NCBI RefSeq assembly: GCF_014205215.1
Contig: NZ_JACHNC010000001.1
Location: forward strand, 7,312,501-7,376,500
DNA length: 64,000 bases
Reading direction: 5' to 3'
Source of the DNA: Actinoplanes lobatus
GTDB lineage: Bacteria; Actinomycetota; Actinomycetes; Mycobacteriales; Micromonosporaceae
The notes under the pieces were generated by a model, which was given only the letters and a program-made list of their open reading frames with translations, ran no database searches and was not told the origin of the DNA. Each line of letters opens with the position of its first letter. Within the stretch, counting starts at the first letter, position 1. Both the position numbers and the translations under genes were made by a program. Shown in pieces: positions 53,385-62,205 of the stretch.

Positions 53385-54842
53385 TTAGCCGGCCGAGGCC
53401 AGCCATGCTTCCCGTTCGACCGGCAATCCGGTCCGGGAGAGGGCCTGCGTCCACCTTTTGTCGCCTTGCCAGGCTCTGTCGTGAGCGGCGACCGCGCGGG
53501 CGAGAGTCTGCTGTGCCGTGGTGCCATGGATTGGTAGCCCATGGGGGAAGGCTTTGCGCAGGTAGGGCTCGACCAAGACGCCGCCGGGAGTCTCGTAGGC
53601 GACTGCGGTTATGCCGCTGTCCAGCAGCGGCTCGAACCTCTCGACGCGATGGCAGAGCGCCTCGGCGACGGTGTGGTGGTGCCGAGGAACCTGGTGCAGG
53701 TGCATTCCGGCAAGGCTGGCATCGAGTTCGGCGGGGTCGAGCGAGGCGGTGCGGAGCACTTCGGTGGCCGTTTGATCTTCGGCAAGCCCCGGAGCGAGTG
53801 CAGCGCAGACTTGGACCGCGAGTTCGGGATCGGTGAGCCATTCGCTCGTCGCCGCCTTCGTGAAGTGTTCGTGCGGTGGCTCCGGCCAATCTGATGCTCT
53901 TGCCGTCGAAGATATAGGAGGCGGAGTAGTTGCGCATGAGGGCGCGGCCGTCTCGTGGCCAGGAGTGGTCGGCGACGGTGGTGTGTTTTTCGGCCAGGAT
54001 CGTCCAGAGCAGGGCTTGGCCGTTGTTGATCAGGTAGTCGGCCAGGGGCTCGAGGCGTACGTGGACGGAGTCTGGTCCCGGTTGGCGGGCGGCGAAGCTT
54101 TCGGCGAGGAGTGTGCCCTCGCGGCCCCATCGGAAGTCGCCGAGTCTTTGCAGGTGGAGTGCGGTGCAGAGGTCGGTGGAGGGTACGAAGGTGTAAAGGT
54201 GTCTGCTGTCGGAATGGTCTTCGTCGTTGGCTACGCCGCCGTACCGGGACGTGGTGATCAGCAGGGCGCCGGGTAGCGGTGTCCCCTGGTGCTCGGTGCG
54301 GTCGTCGGTTTCGAGGTCGAGCCAGCCCGAGTGGTGGGGGTGGTCGGCGAGTAGGAGGCCGGTGGGCTTCCGGATTCGGGCATCCATCGGCCGTTCCAGT
54401 CCTGGTCTTTCGCCCAGTTCGCCCAGGTGTCGATGCTGTTGGCGTTGATGAGGTATGAGCGGATTTGTGCCCATGTGACGTGGTGGGGGTGGTCAGCCGC
54501 GGCGTCTTCTGGATATTGGGGCTGTGACCACTGGTAGTGGCCTTCCAGGACGAGCCATCGTTTGCCGTCGGGGTCGGTGCAGTTGATGAGGGCGTCGGCC
54601 GGTGGGCTGTGTTCGTCGTGGATGGGCCAGGTTTCGTCGATGCCGTGGGGGAATGTTGCGGCGGCGGGGGCGTACCAGGTGGTTGGGGTGTCGGAGTAGA
54701 CCCGGTTTTCGGTACGGCGTAGGAGCAGGGTTGGGTCGATGTCGACAGTGGTGGAAGCCGAAGCGGGGTCGACGAACTCGGCATGCGCTCTCCAACGGTG
54801 GCCGGATTGGTCACCGCACCGGGAGGCGTCAGGCACGCACAA
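53385..54842 (-). pseudogene. Hypothetical protein broken into three frames
   Basis: Three consecutive minus-strand frames read as one protein of roughly 480 residues. First comes TFPHGIDETWPIHDEHSPPA and LINCTDPDGKRWLVLEGHYQW (54842 to about 54390). Next is PTGLLLADHPHHSGWLDLET to IFDGKSIRLAGATARTLHEGG (about 54390 to 53880). Last is VLRTASLDPAELDASLAGMH to LPVEREAWLASAG (about 53760 to 53385). The parts follow without gaps, so two single-base shifts explain the break. No domain is recognised; the middle part looks like an ordered alpha/beta domain. Confidence 0.55.
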
Positions 54843-54918
54843 TTCATCGTCTGGGCTGCTCAGAATAACCGGAAGTAGATCAACAACGGTACGGCGATCG
54901 CGCCCCGGGCGTGACCTC

Positions 54919-55070
54919 TCAAGATCGAATGCGGGTACCCGTCAGGATGGACGGCGCTACCCGGCCGCCCTCGGGGCTGGCCTCGGCGATCCGCCGGTAG
55001 GTCAGCCCGGTCCACTCCTGTAGCCGGCGAATGCCGTCGCTGAACTCCAGCGGCGTGTGCACGGTCTTGG
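54919..55070 (-). pseudogene. XRE-type helix-turn-helix N-terminal fragment
   Basis: A short piece, LEFSDGIRRLQEWTGLTYRRIAEASPEGG with a linking tail, resembles the N-terminal helix-turn-helix of actinobacterial XRE-type regulators. It ends after about 45 residues and has no further domain. The remainder of 54850-55200 holds nothing recognisable. Confidence 0.4.
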
Positions 55071-55200
55071 GCCGGAGCGGGCAACCCCCCGCTCGCGCGG
55101 GCTGCGCTTGTCGAGAGCTTCGCCCTCCATGGACTGTCACGGCCGTCGCAGGCGACGTGCCGTCGGCCGGCCAGGGGGCGTTTCGCGCTGGGATGGGTGC

Positions 55201-55236
55201 GGCAAGGGCCCCGTCGCTCTCGACGGGGTCCTTGCC
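55201..55236 (-). terminator. Terminator hairpin of secreted-protein gene
   Basis: A 16-base stem (GGCAAGGGCCCCGTCG with CGACGGGGTCCTTGCC, one G-T pair) around CTCT, 17 bases beyond the stop of the gene at 55254. Confidence 0.65.
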
Positions 55237-55253
55237 GGCCAGGTGTGATGCGG

Positions 55254-56348
55254 TCAGCCTCGGACGGTGATCTTCTTGCCGGACGCCTTGACCGTGTAGG
55301 AGACGGTCTTGTGGGTCCAGGGGTTGGTCGCGTGTACGCGTATGCCGCCGCGGATGTCCTTGGCTTTGATCATCCTGGTGCTCGCGTAGGAGTTCCACAC
55401 GGCCGCCTCCTGGCGGACGTGTTCGCGCACAGAGGCCACTTTGACGGTGCGGCCGGCCGCGGCCCGGAGGGTTTCCGTCGCGCCCTGGTTGGCGGCCGAG
55501 GCCACGTACGTTCGCATGTCGAGGTATGCCATGCCCTTCGTCAACTCGGCCCAGCTGATCGTGGCCGAGCGGGATGGCAGGGTCACGTGCTGTGGGCCGT
55601 ACGCGTAGGTGAGGCTGATGGCGGAGTTCTCCTGGCCTGCCTGCGCGCGGGTCAAGGTGCCGGCGGAGTTGACCCGCAGGGTGACGTTGGTGTCGTCCTC
55701 GGGGCGGAAGGTGTAATCGGCGGACCCGTCACCGTGGACGGTCTTCGTGCCTGCCTGGATGTCCTCGGTGAGGACGGTCGCCGGCGCCGGAACGGCTTCG
55801 TCGAAGTCCTGCGACGGATTCGGGGTGAACACGTATCGCACCTGCGGTCGGCGCATCATCTTCAGCACCGACCGTGTCGTGGGGTCGCTGAGGCTTTGGT
55901 ACCGGCCCCTGCCCTGGGCCGAGTAGGCGCCTGCGGTCGTGGTGCCGTAGCGGTAGCGTTCGAGCGTTCGCCCGCGCACCGGGTCGACGACGTAGAACAT
56001 CGACATCGACATCTCGCCGGTATCGGTCACGGCGGCTGCGCCGCTGCCGGGGGCGCCTACCTCTCCGGTGGAGGCCACTGCGGCTTTCCGGCCGACGTCG
56101 GCCACATTGGCCTTCCAGCCGGTGAGGTCCGCATCAATCGTCAAGTCGGTGAGGACGATGTTTGCCTTCCAGCCCTTCTCGGCCGCGAGGGTCGACGCCT
56201 TGGCAACGGTCCCGAGTTCGTCGACCATCTGCTCCCTGGACAGACTCGTGGTCGTGTCCGTCGCGTACGCGGCGCCGGGTGCGGCGAGTAGGCCGATTGC
56301 CAGTGACGCGGTGGTTGCCAGGAGTGCGGAGCGGGACGGGCGCAGCAT
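55254..56348 (-). CDS. Secreted hypothetical protein
   Basis: A 364-residue exported protein starting at ATG 56348 (GAGGTGG upstream). The signal peptide is MLRPSRSALLATTASLAIGLL, ending near AAYATD. The mature part is a large globular domain with repeated Val/Thr-rich strands (MSMSMFYVVDPVRGRTLERY; TTRSVLKMMRRPQVRYVFTP; MAYLDMRTYVASAANQGATE) and no cysteine. The overall plan is like actinobacterial LppX/LolA-type or secreted lipoprotein-like domains, but it lacks a lipobox; I do not assign a family. It has its own terminator and stands alone. Confidence 0.65.
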   Translation of the reverse strand: MLRPSRSALLATTASLAIGLLAAPGAAYATDTTTSLSREQMVDELGTVAKASTLAAEKGWKANIVLTDLTIDADLTGWKANVADVGRKAAVASTGEVGAPGSGAAAVTDTGEMSMSMFYVVDPVRGRTLERYRYGTTTAGAYSAQGRGRYQSLSDPTTRSVLKMMRRPQVRYVFTPNPSQDFDEAVPAPATVLTEDIQAGTKTVHGDGSADYTFRPEDDTNVTLRVNSAGTLTRAQAGQENSAISLTYAYGPQHVTLPSRSATISWAELTKGMAYLDMRTYVASAANQGATETLRAAAGRTVKVASVREHVRQEAAVWNSYASTRMIKAKDIRGGIRVHATNPWTHKTVSYTVKASGKKITVRG

Positions 56349-56646
56349 GAACCACCTCAAGCAGGGAAACGGCGAGTAGAAACGTGAACATATCTGGGCT
56401 AAACGGATATTGGATCGGCTTCGTGGGTGGCACTGACGGATGGTCCCGGCTTCCGGGAGAACAGTCGGCTTCAAGCGGTCGCCGAACGGCGGAACACGGC
56501 TCACCTGTTCACGTCTCCTGGAAGGCACCGAGGCCGCTCGACGGGCGGCTGCCGTGTTGCGCGACTGCGGCCCTTCCCGAGCCAAGGCAACGTTGCATGG
56601 GACGGTAAATTTATCGGCTAATCTCGATGTCTAGGGAGACGCCAAG

Positions 56647-56847
56647 ATGGCGGCCGAACACCCCGGCCAGGAGCTGGCCGCCGGCCAGTCGGTGGAAATC
56701 TCGGATGACCAGCTCGTCGCGATGCTGGTCGGCCGGGCCCGCGGCAACGACTTGCAGCTGACCGGTGAGGGCGGGCTGTTGCAGCAGCTCACCAAGCGGG
56801 TCCTGGAGTCCGCGCTCGAAGGCGAGATCACCGACCGCGTCGGGTAG
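56647..56847 (+). pseudogene. IS256-family transposase N-terminal fragment
   Basis: 66 residues matching the start of an IS256/mutator transposase: ISDDQLVAMLVGRARGND, LTGEGGLLQQLTKRVLESAL, EGEITDRVG, after which an in-frame TAG ends it where the family continues for 330 more residues. It is not part of the nearby nested IS256 copy, which lies on the other strand. Confidence 0.7.
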
Positions 56848-57076
56848 TCATACCGCTCGCTTCGATCGGCCGCCGCTGACCCCTAATTGTCCGGGGCCAG
56901 CCGGGATGCGAGAGGCCCACCCTGTTCAGGGGGTGGTTCGAGATCCTTCGGATTGATCTATGCATTGAGTCCGTTTGGAGATCGTTCTGCGGGTTCGCTG
57001 TAGATAGTGATCACTCGATGGCGCGAAAGATGAATCCTGGTCACAGCGATGCTGGTAGCTGCGGCGTTGGCCGGTC

Positions 57077-57121
57077 ATGGGAGCTCGAAAGCCGTATCCG
57101 AGTGACGTCACCGATGAGCAG
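57077..57121 (+). pseudogene. IS5-family transposase, 5' part
   Basis: ATG 57077 begins MGARKPYPSDVTDEQ, the N-terminus of an IS5-group transposase. It is cut exactly after CAG (57119-57121) by the IS256-family element. The continuation WALLGPFLEAWRAK lies at 60696, so the two parts were one gene. Confidence 0.8.
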
Positions 57122-57179
57122 GGTCACGTCCGCTGGCGTGGTGTAAGAGGCGGCCAGCGCTGATCCGTGTGTGTTGATC

Positions 57180-57652
57180 TTATGCGGCGATTGCGGTCGT
57201 TTCGATGATTTCGGTGTCGTGTCCGTCGGTATTGATACTGGTCAGCCGTGCTTTGCCGAGGATCTCCAGGCCCATGTAGCGGCGGCCTTCGACCCATTCG
57301 TCGGTCTGTTCGGCCAGGACCGCGCCGACGAGCCGGATGATCGCGTCGCGGTTGGGGAAGATCCCGACGACGTCGGTGCGGCGGCGGATCTCCTTGTTCA
57401 GCCGTTCCTGCGGGTTGTTCGACCAGATCTGGCGCCACAGTTCGCGGGGGAACGCGGTGAAGGCGAGCAGGTCGGCGCGGGCGTCGTCGAGGTGTTCGGC
57501 CGCGGCCGGGAACTTCTCGGCGATGGTGCCGAGGACGCGGTCGAACTGCTGGCTGACGGCGATGGCGTCGGGTTGGTCGAAGATGGTGCGGACCAGGGTG
57601 GCGACCCACGGCTGCGCACTCTTCGGGACGCGTGACAAGAGGTTGCGCAGGT
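57180..57652 (-). pseudogene. IS256-family transposase, C-terminal part
   Basis: Reads HYLRNLLSRVPKSAQPWVAT, NPQERLNKEIRRRTDVVGIF (with the catalytic Glu) and RRYMGLEILGKARL, ending at 57180. It is the downstream part of the gene that starts at 60580. Removing the ISAzo13 insert and one copy of its ACT duplication restores an unbroken 414-codon frame. Confidence 0.85.
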
Positions 57653-57655
57653 AGT

Positions 57656-59808
57656 GGAGCTGTATCAAATCAAGTTGGCGTGTCGTTGCCGATGGCTTCC
57701 CGCAGGGCCGCTGCGGAGCGGTAGCGGATGGTGGCGGATGTGGGCTGGTAGCCGGCCTGGTCGAGCAGTGGGCGGATGTCGATCAGGATGTTGCCGATGG
57801 TGCGTGGGCTGACCTGGAACAGGTCGGCCAGAGCCTGCCGGGTGCAGGCTTGCCGGTGGTAGAGAATCGCGGCGAGGACGCGTTCCGGGTCAGTGAGTTT
57901 CTGTTTGAAGATGCCGCCGCGGGTTCCGGGAAGAGGATGACGGCCGCGGCGGTGGTAGCGGCGATGTTCGACTTGGGCGTCGTGTGGCAGGCGGATCTGG
58001 TCCAGTAGATCGCTCAGTTGTTGACGGCTCATCCCGGTCAGGCGGGGATCAGTGAGTAGATCGGGCAGCAGGACGGCTGGGGCCGGTCGGGTGCTGCCGT
58101 CGAGGAAGTCGGACAGTTGCGACGCGCTGTTGCAGCGCAACCTGGTCGGGCCGATGATGTGTTTGCGCTGCTCCAGCAGGGTTCGGGTGTCGGCTATGGC
58201 ATTGCCGATCGAGGTCGGGTTGATGGCCAGTAGCTCGGCCAGAACCTTCTGTGAGCAGATCTGCCGCAGGTAGATCACGGTGACCAGGACGCGGTCCGCG
58301 GCGGTGAGTAACATCGCGGCGCCGGCGCCGGGAGACTTCCGGCGGGGTCCGCCGCGTTGCTGGTAGCAGCGCTTCTCGGTCTGGGCGGCTTGGTCTGCAG
58401 CGAGTTCGCCGGCCAACTGGTCGAGTTCATCGCGGGTCATGCCGGTCAGCCGGGGATCGGCGAGCCGGTGCAGGTTCTGGGCACGTTTCTGCAGGGCCGT
58501 GGTGCTGTCGGTTGTCGGCGGCGGGACGGAGCCGGGGATCGGTGGCGTGATGGTGTAGTTCCAGGCGCCGTGCCAGGCATGGGCGGTGATCGGCAGAGCC
58601 TGCAACTGCGCGGCGGTGATGGTGATGCCGAGCGGATAGTCACCGGGGTCGAGGCTGGCATCAACCCGCAGACCGGTGCGGGTGGTGGTCGCCGCGATCG
58701 TCTGCACGACGATTTCGTGACTGGTCAGAGGGCGTCCACGCCAGTTCATGGTGATGTGGGAGAACAGCCGGTGCTCGATCTTGTTCCACTTGGATGTGCC
58801 CGGTGGGAAGTGGCAGACCGTGATGGTGAGTCCGGTTTCGGCAGCCAGGGTGGCGAGTTCGGCTTTCCAGAGCCGGAACCGGTAGCAGTTGGATCCGCCC
58901 GCGTCCGCGGTGATCAGCAGCCGGGTGGCCTGCTGGTAGTCGAGGTGGCCGCGGGCTTGCCACCAGCGACGGATCGAGGCGACCGCGAATGCTGCGGTGT
59001 CGTGGTCGACGCCGACGTTGACCCAGCCGGTGTCGCGGGTCAGGTCATAAACGCCGTAGGGCAGTGCCTGCTCGACGTTCGGGCCGGTGAAGAAGCTGTG
59101 ATCGACGACCTTCACCGGTTCCCCGTGCGGGCGCCATTCCCGGCCGCCGCTGGGTAGCAGGCCCAGTTGTTCCTTCTTCTTGGCATCCACGCTGATCACG
59201 GGCTCGCCGGACTGCTGGTGTTCTCTGACCTGCTCGTTCACGTAGTTGAACTGGGCGTCGCGGTCGGGGTGCTGGTCGCCTTCGAGGGTCTTGGCGTTGG
59301 CCTGCAAGCTGAATCCGTTGCGGTGAAGCAGCCGGCCCACTGTCGGCGCCGAGATCGGATATCCCTGCCGCGTCAGCTCGTCTGCCAGATGCCGCAGTGA
59401 CTTCGTGGTCCATCGCAACGGCGACGTCGGGTCGCCCCGTTCGTCCGGCTCGACCAGCGCCAACAACGCGGGCAGCAGCTTCGGATCATGCTCGGTCAAC
59501 GACTTGCGGCCGCCGCCGGGCCGGCGAACCCGGCCCACCGGCAGGGGATCGTCGCCGCGTTCCAGTTCGAAGACGCCAGCTCGCACGGTCGTCTCGCTCA
59601 CCCCGACCGCCCGGGCGACAGCCCGCACCCCGCCATGACCGAAGAGCCGGGCCTCTGCCGCCAACGCCAGACGCCGTTGCCGCTCGTTCAGATGCGGAGC
59701 GAGAACCTCGAACCGTGTAGTGACCTGCCGCAAGGTCTCCGCATCGATCGCCATACAAGACCAACGATGGATGTTGGACAGCTCGACGGCTTATTTCGTG
59801 ACGGCTCC
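57656..59808 (-). mobile_element. ISAzo13-family insertion sequence
   Basis: A 2153-base element with related ends GGAGCTGTATCAAATCAAG (left) and, reversed, GGAGCCGTCACGAAATAAG (right). Both sides are flanked by AGT (ACT on the gene strand; 57653-57655 and 59809-59811), the target duplication. It interrupts the IS256 transposase within the codons for RTHYLR. It encodes one long transposase. Because the host frame is restored exactly, insertion is recent. Confidence 0.82.
57670..59754 (-). CDS. ISAzo13-family transposase with duplicated C-terminal module
   Basis: A 694-residue DDE transposase. The N-terminal helix-turn-helix is about residues 35-65 (VRAVARAVGVSETTVRAGVF). The catalytic core follows with Asp 190 (VISVDAKKKEQLG), Asp 284 (LLITADAGGSN) and Glu 327 (SKWNKIEHRLFSH). 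After about residue 410 come two similar units of about 120 residues (433-553 and 569-690). Each starts DPRLTGM and holds a helix-turn-helix core (RVLVTVIYLRQICSQKVLAE; RVLAAILYHRQACTRQALAD). The family is usually shorter, so this duplicated tail is unusual. It is intact and probably active. Confidence 0.88.
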   Translation of the reverse strand: MAIDAETLRQVTTRFEVLAPHLNERQRRLALAAEARLFGHGGVRAVARAVGVSETTVRAGVFELERGDDPLPVGRVRRPGGGRKSLTEHDPKLLPALLALVEPDERGDPTSPLRWTTKSLRHLADELTRQGYPISAPTVGRLLHRNGFSLQANAKTLEGDQHPDRDAQFNYVNEQVREHQQSGEPVISVDAKKKEQLGLLPSGGREWRPHGEPVKVVDHSFFTGPNVEQALPYGVYDLTRDTGWVNVGVDHDTAAFAVASIRRWWQARGHLDYQQATRLLITADAGGSNCYRFRLWKAELATLAAETGLTITVCHFPPGTSKWNKIEHRLFSHITMNWRGRPLTSHEIVVQTIAATTTRTGLRVDASLDPGDYPLGITITAAQLQALPITAHAWHGAWNYTITPPIPGSVPPPTTDSTTALQKRAQNLHRLADPRLTGMTRDELDQLAGELAADQAAQTEKRCYQQRGGPRRKSPGAGAAMLLTAADRVLVTVIYLRQICSQKVLAELLAINPTSIGNAIADTRTLLEQRKHIIGPTRLRCNSASQLSDFLDGSTRPAPAVLLPDLLTDPRLTGMSRQQLSDLLDQIRLPHDAQVEHRRYHRRGRHPLPGTRGGIFKQKLTDPERVLAAILYHRQACTRQALADLFQVSPRTIGNILIDIRPLLDQAGYQPTSATIRYRSAAALREAIGNDTPT

Positions 59809-60580
59809 AGTGGGTGCGACAGCGCTGCCACTGGGCGCCGGGCAGCGCGGCGCCGATCGCGCCGACGAGGCCGCGGTGGGCGTCGGAGATGATCAGGCGG
59901 ACGCCGGACAGTCCGCGGGCGGTCAGGCTGCGTAGGAAGGCGAGCCAGCCGGCGCCGTCCTCGTCGGACGCGACGTCGAGGCCGAGGACCTCGCGGCCGC
60001 CGTCGGCGTTGACGCCGACCGCGACCAGGGCGTGCACGTTGACCGTGCGGCCGTGTTCGCGGACCTTGATGACCAGGGCGTCGGTCCAGACGAACGTGTA
60101 CGGGCCGGCGTCCAGCGGCCGGTTGCGGAACGCCTCGACCTGGGCGTCGAGATGCCGGGCCATCTCCGACACCTGACTCTTCGACAGCTGTTTGACGCCG
60201 AGTTGCTCGACCAGCTTCTCCATCCGCCGCGTCGACACCCCGAGCAGGTACGACGTCGCGACCACGCTGACCAGGGCCTGCTCGGCCCGGCGCCGGTGTT
60301 GCAGCAGCCAGTCCGGGAAGTACGAACCGGAACGCAGCTTCGGGATCGCCAGCTCGATCGTGCCGGCCCGGGTGTCCCACTCGCGCTGCCGGTAACCGTT
60401 GCGTGAGTTGGCCCGCTCGGCGCTGCGTTCGCCGTAGCCGGCGCCGCAGAGAGCATCGGCCTCGGCGGACATCAACGCGTCAGCGAAGGTTTTCACCATC
60501 GCCCGCAGTACATCAGGGCTCGCCGATTCCAGGTGCTGGCCCAGCAGGTCAGCGACGTTCAAACTCTCTGTTGCGGCCAT
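59809..60580 (-). pseudogene. IS256-family transposase, N-terminal part
   Basis: Starts at ATG 60580 (GGAGAGACC upstream) with MAATESLNVADLLGQHLESA. It carries ALCGAGYGERSAERANSRNG, the DDE region TFVWTDALVIKVREHG (first Asp) and DAHRGLVGAIGAALPGAQWQ (second Asp). The frame ends at the ISAzo13 insertion after RTH. The rest of the gene is at 57180-57652. Confidence 0.85.
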
Positions 60581-60695
60581 CGCAGGTCTCTCCTTCGTGA
60601 TCTTCAAGCAATCCGAAGGATCTGCGGTGGCCGCCTCTTTCGTCCCGGGAAGTCCGAGTCATACACCACTTCGGTGGACGTGACCATGAGCGCAG

Positions 60696-61375
60696 TGGGC
60701 GTTGCTCGGCCCGTTCCTAGAAGCCTGGCGGGCCAAGCGTGTTTCGGTAGCGGGCCGCACGGGTGAGCATGATCTACGGGAGATCGTGAGCGCAATCCTC
60801 TACCAGACCCGGGCCGGCTGCCAGTGGGCTTATCTGCCGCACGACCTGCCGCGGAAATCTGCGACCTACTACTACTTCGCCCTGTGGCGTGACGACGGCA
60901 CTGACCAGACGATCCATGACCTGCTGCGCTGCCAGACCAGGGAGAAGGCTGGCCGCCGGGAGGATCCGACCGCGGTCGCGGTGGATACCCAGTCGATCCG
61001 GGAGGCGAACCAGCCGGATGCCTCGACGAGGCGCACGTTCGGTGCGGGAGGCGGGCCGAGGAGACGGACCGGTCGAAAGACCGGCACCGCGCCTCGGTCC
61101 GACCTCACTTCAAGCAGAACGTCGGCGGGCACGGCGCCGTGCTGGGCATCGACGTCGAGGTCGTCAAACGCACCGACACCCAGCCCGGTTTCGTGCCGGT
61201 CAAGGAACGATGGATCGTTGAGCAGGTCTACGGCACCCTGATGCTGCACCGCCGCCTGGCCCGCGAATACGAGAGCCGCCCCGAACCGTCGGTGTCACGC
61301 ACGCTCTGGGCGTCGATGGCCGGTATGGTCCGCCGGCTGACCGGCACCAGCACCCCGACCTGGCGCAACGCGTAA
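60696..61375 (+). pseudogene. IS5-family transposase, 3' part (also frameshifted)
   Basis: Continues the gene begun at 57077: WALLGPFLEAWRAKRVSVAG, IVSAILYQTRAGCQWAYLPH, VAVDTQSIREANQ (first catalytic Asp). After about 100 residues the frame shifts and part of the core is missing. The end LGIDVEVVKRTDTQPGFVPV, KERWIVEQVYGTLMLHRRLA is in another frame. So the IS5 copy was already decaying or was damaged besides the IS256 insertion. Confidence 0.8.
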
Positions 61376-61385
61376 GGCCCAGTCG

Positions 61386-61791
61386 ATGCACCTCGACACA
61401 ATCCTCGGCCTGATCACCGAAAGCGAGACCATCGCAACGACGACGCCGGACGGCTCCGCGAACAGATCACCCTGCTCCAGACGGAACTGAACCGCATCGA
61501 CCGGGACCTGGCCGACCTGGCCACCACCCGCACCATGTGCAGCACCTCGCCGCGACCGATTTCACCGCCGGCATTCCCACCATCGTCAGCTCCGCCTACC
61601 AGCAGATCCTGGCGATCCTGGGCACCGCGACCGCCGGCATGCGAGCCAAAGATGTCTGCCTCGCCCTCGACATCGAACCGCTACCAAAGCACGTCGAAGG
61701 TGCCCGCGCGAAGGTTAAACGCCTGGTCAACCGCGGAATCGTGACGGAGAAGCAGCCCGGAATCTTCGCCCTGATCCAGAAACAGACCTAA
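61386..61791 (+). pseudogene. Coiled-coil plus winged-helix small protein (frameshifted)
   Basis: Three frames in order: MHLDTILGLITESETIATTT (ATG 61386), then LREQITLLQTELNRIDRDLADLATTR (coiled coil), then TIVSSAYQQILAILGTATAG, MRAKDVCLALDIEPLPKHVE, KVKRLVNRGIVTEKQPGIFAL (winged helix). It follows a known small hypothetical family of actinobacteria that has these parts in one frame, so two indels broke it. Confidence 0.5.
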
Positions 61792-61887
61792 CCTCCCGGA
61801 ACGTCCTCTCCAACACTTACTAACTGAAACCCTGTTTTCTCTAGCCAGCAACAAGGAGCCACAGGGCTATACCCCTCGGAGTACCAA

Positions 61888-61945
61888 TGCACAGCGCGTC
61901 ATGCCCGCCCCGTAACAGGCGCGTCCCGGCGCACCGCGCTGTGCA
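61888..61945. repeat. 11-base inverted repeat with long loop
   Basis: TGCACAGCGCG (61888-61898) and its exact complement CGCGCTGTGCA (61935-61945) are separated by 36 bases. It lies in the 414-base upstream region of the DNRLRE gene and may be a leader structure or binding site. The region 61792-62205 holds no gene, and about 62085-62160 is relatively A/T-rich, a likely promoter area. Confidence 0.4.
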
Positions 61946-62205
61946 CGCGATTATGAGTCAACGACATTTGCACCTTTCAGGCGCGAACGCACAGCCGTTC
62001 GCATAGACGCAAACATGGACGTTTAGTCACTCTCCGCTTGCCCGCAAGGCCGGTTCCAGCGCGCGAAAACAGGACTAACAGGCATGATGTCATACAAAAA
62101 AGGAAGGATCATAACTTTAGTTTTGGGCAAGGTGCTTTCTGGTCACATCGGTCGCCATTTAGCGTTGCGGTCGCCCTCACGGCTCAACTACTTGGAGCAG
62201 GAACC

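Larger units (their letters stand above)
57122..60685 (-). mobile_element. IS256-family element (interrupted by an ISAzo13-family element)
   Basis: Ends carry imperfect inverted repeats: GGTCACGTCCGCTGGCGTGG at 57122 and, reversed at 60662-60685, GGTCACGTCCACCGAAGTGG, both continuing TGGTGTA. Flanks are ATGAGCAG on the left and ATGAGC(GC)AG on the right, a probable 8-base target duplication with two extra bases. Without its 2156-base insert the element is about 1.41 kb, normal for IS256. Confidence 0.8.

Noticed and set aside
56941..60623. AGATCCTTCGGATTG at 56941 and its complement at 60609, looking like inverted ends of a 3.7-kb element
   Set aside because: The right copy lies inside the IS256 leader, not at its end; the true IS256 ends (GGTCACGTCC...) are at 57122 and 60685. 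The 15-mer is itself a small UUCG hairpin and may recur by chance or function.
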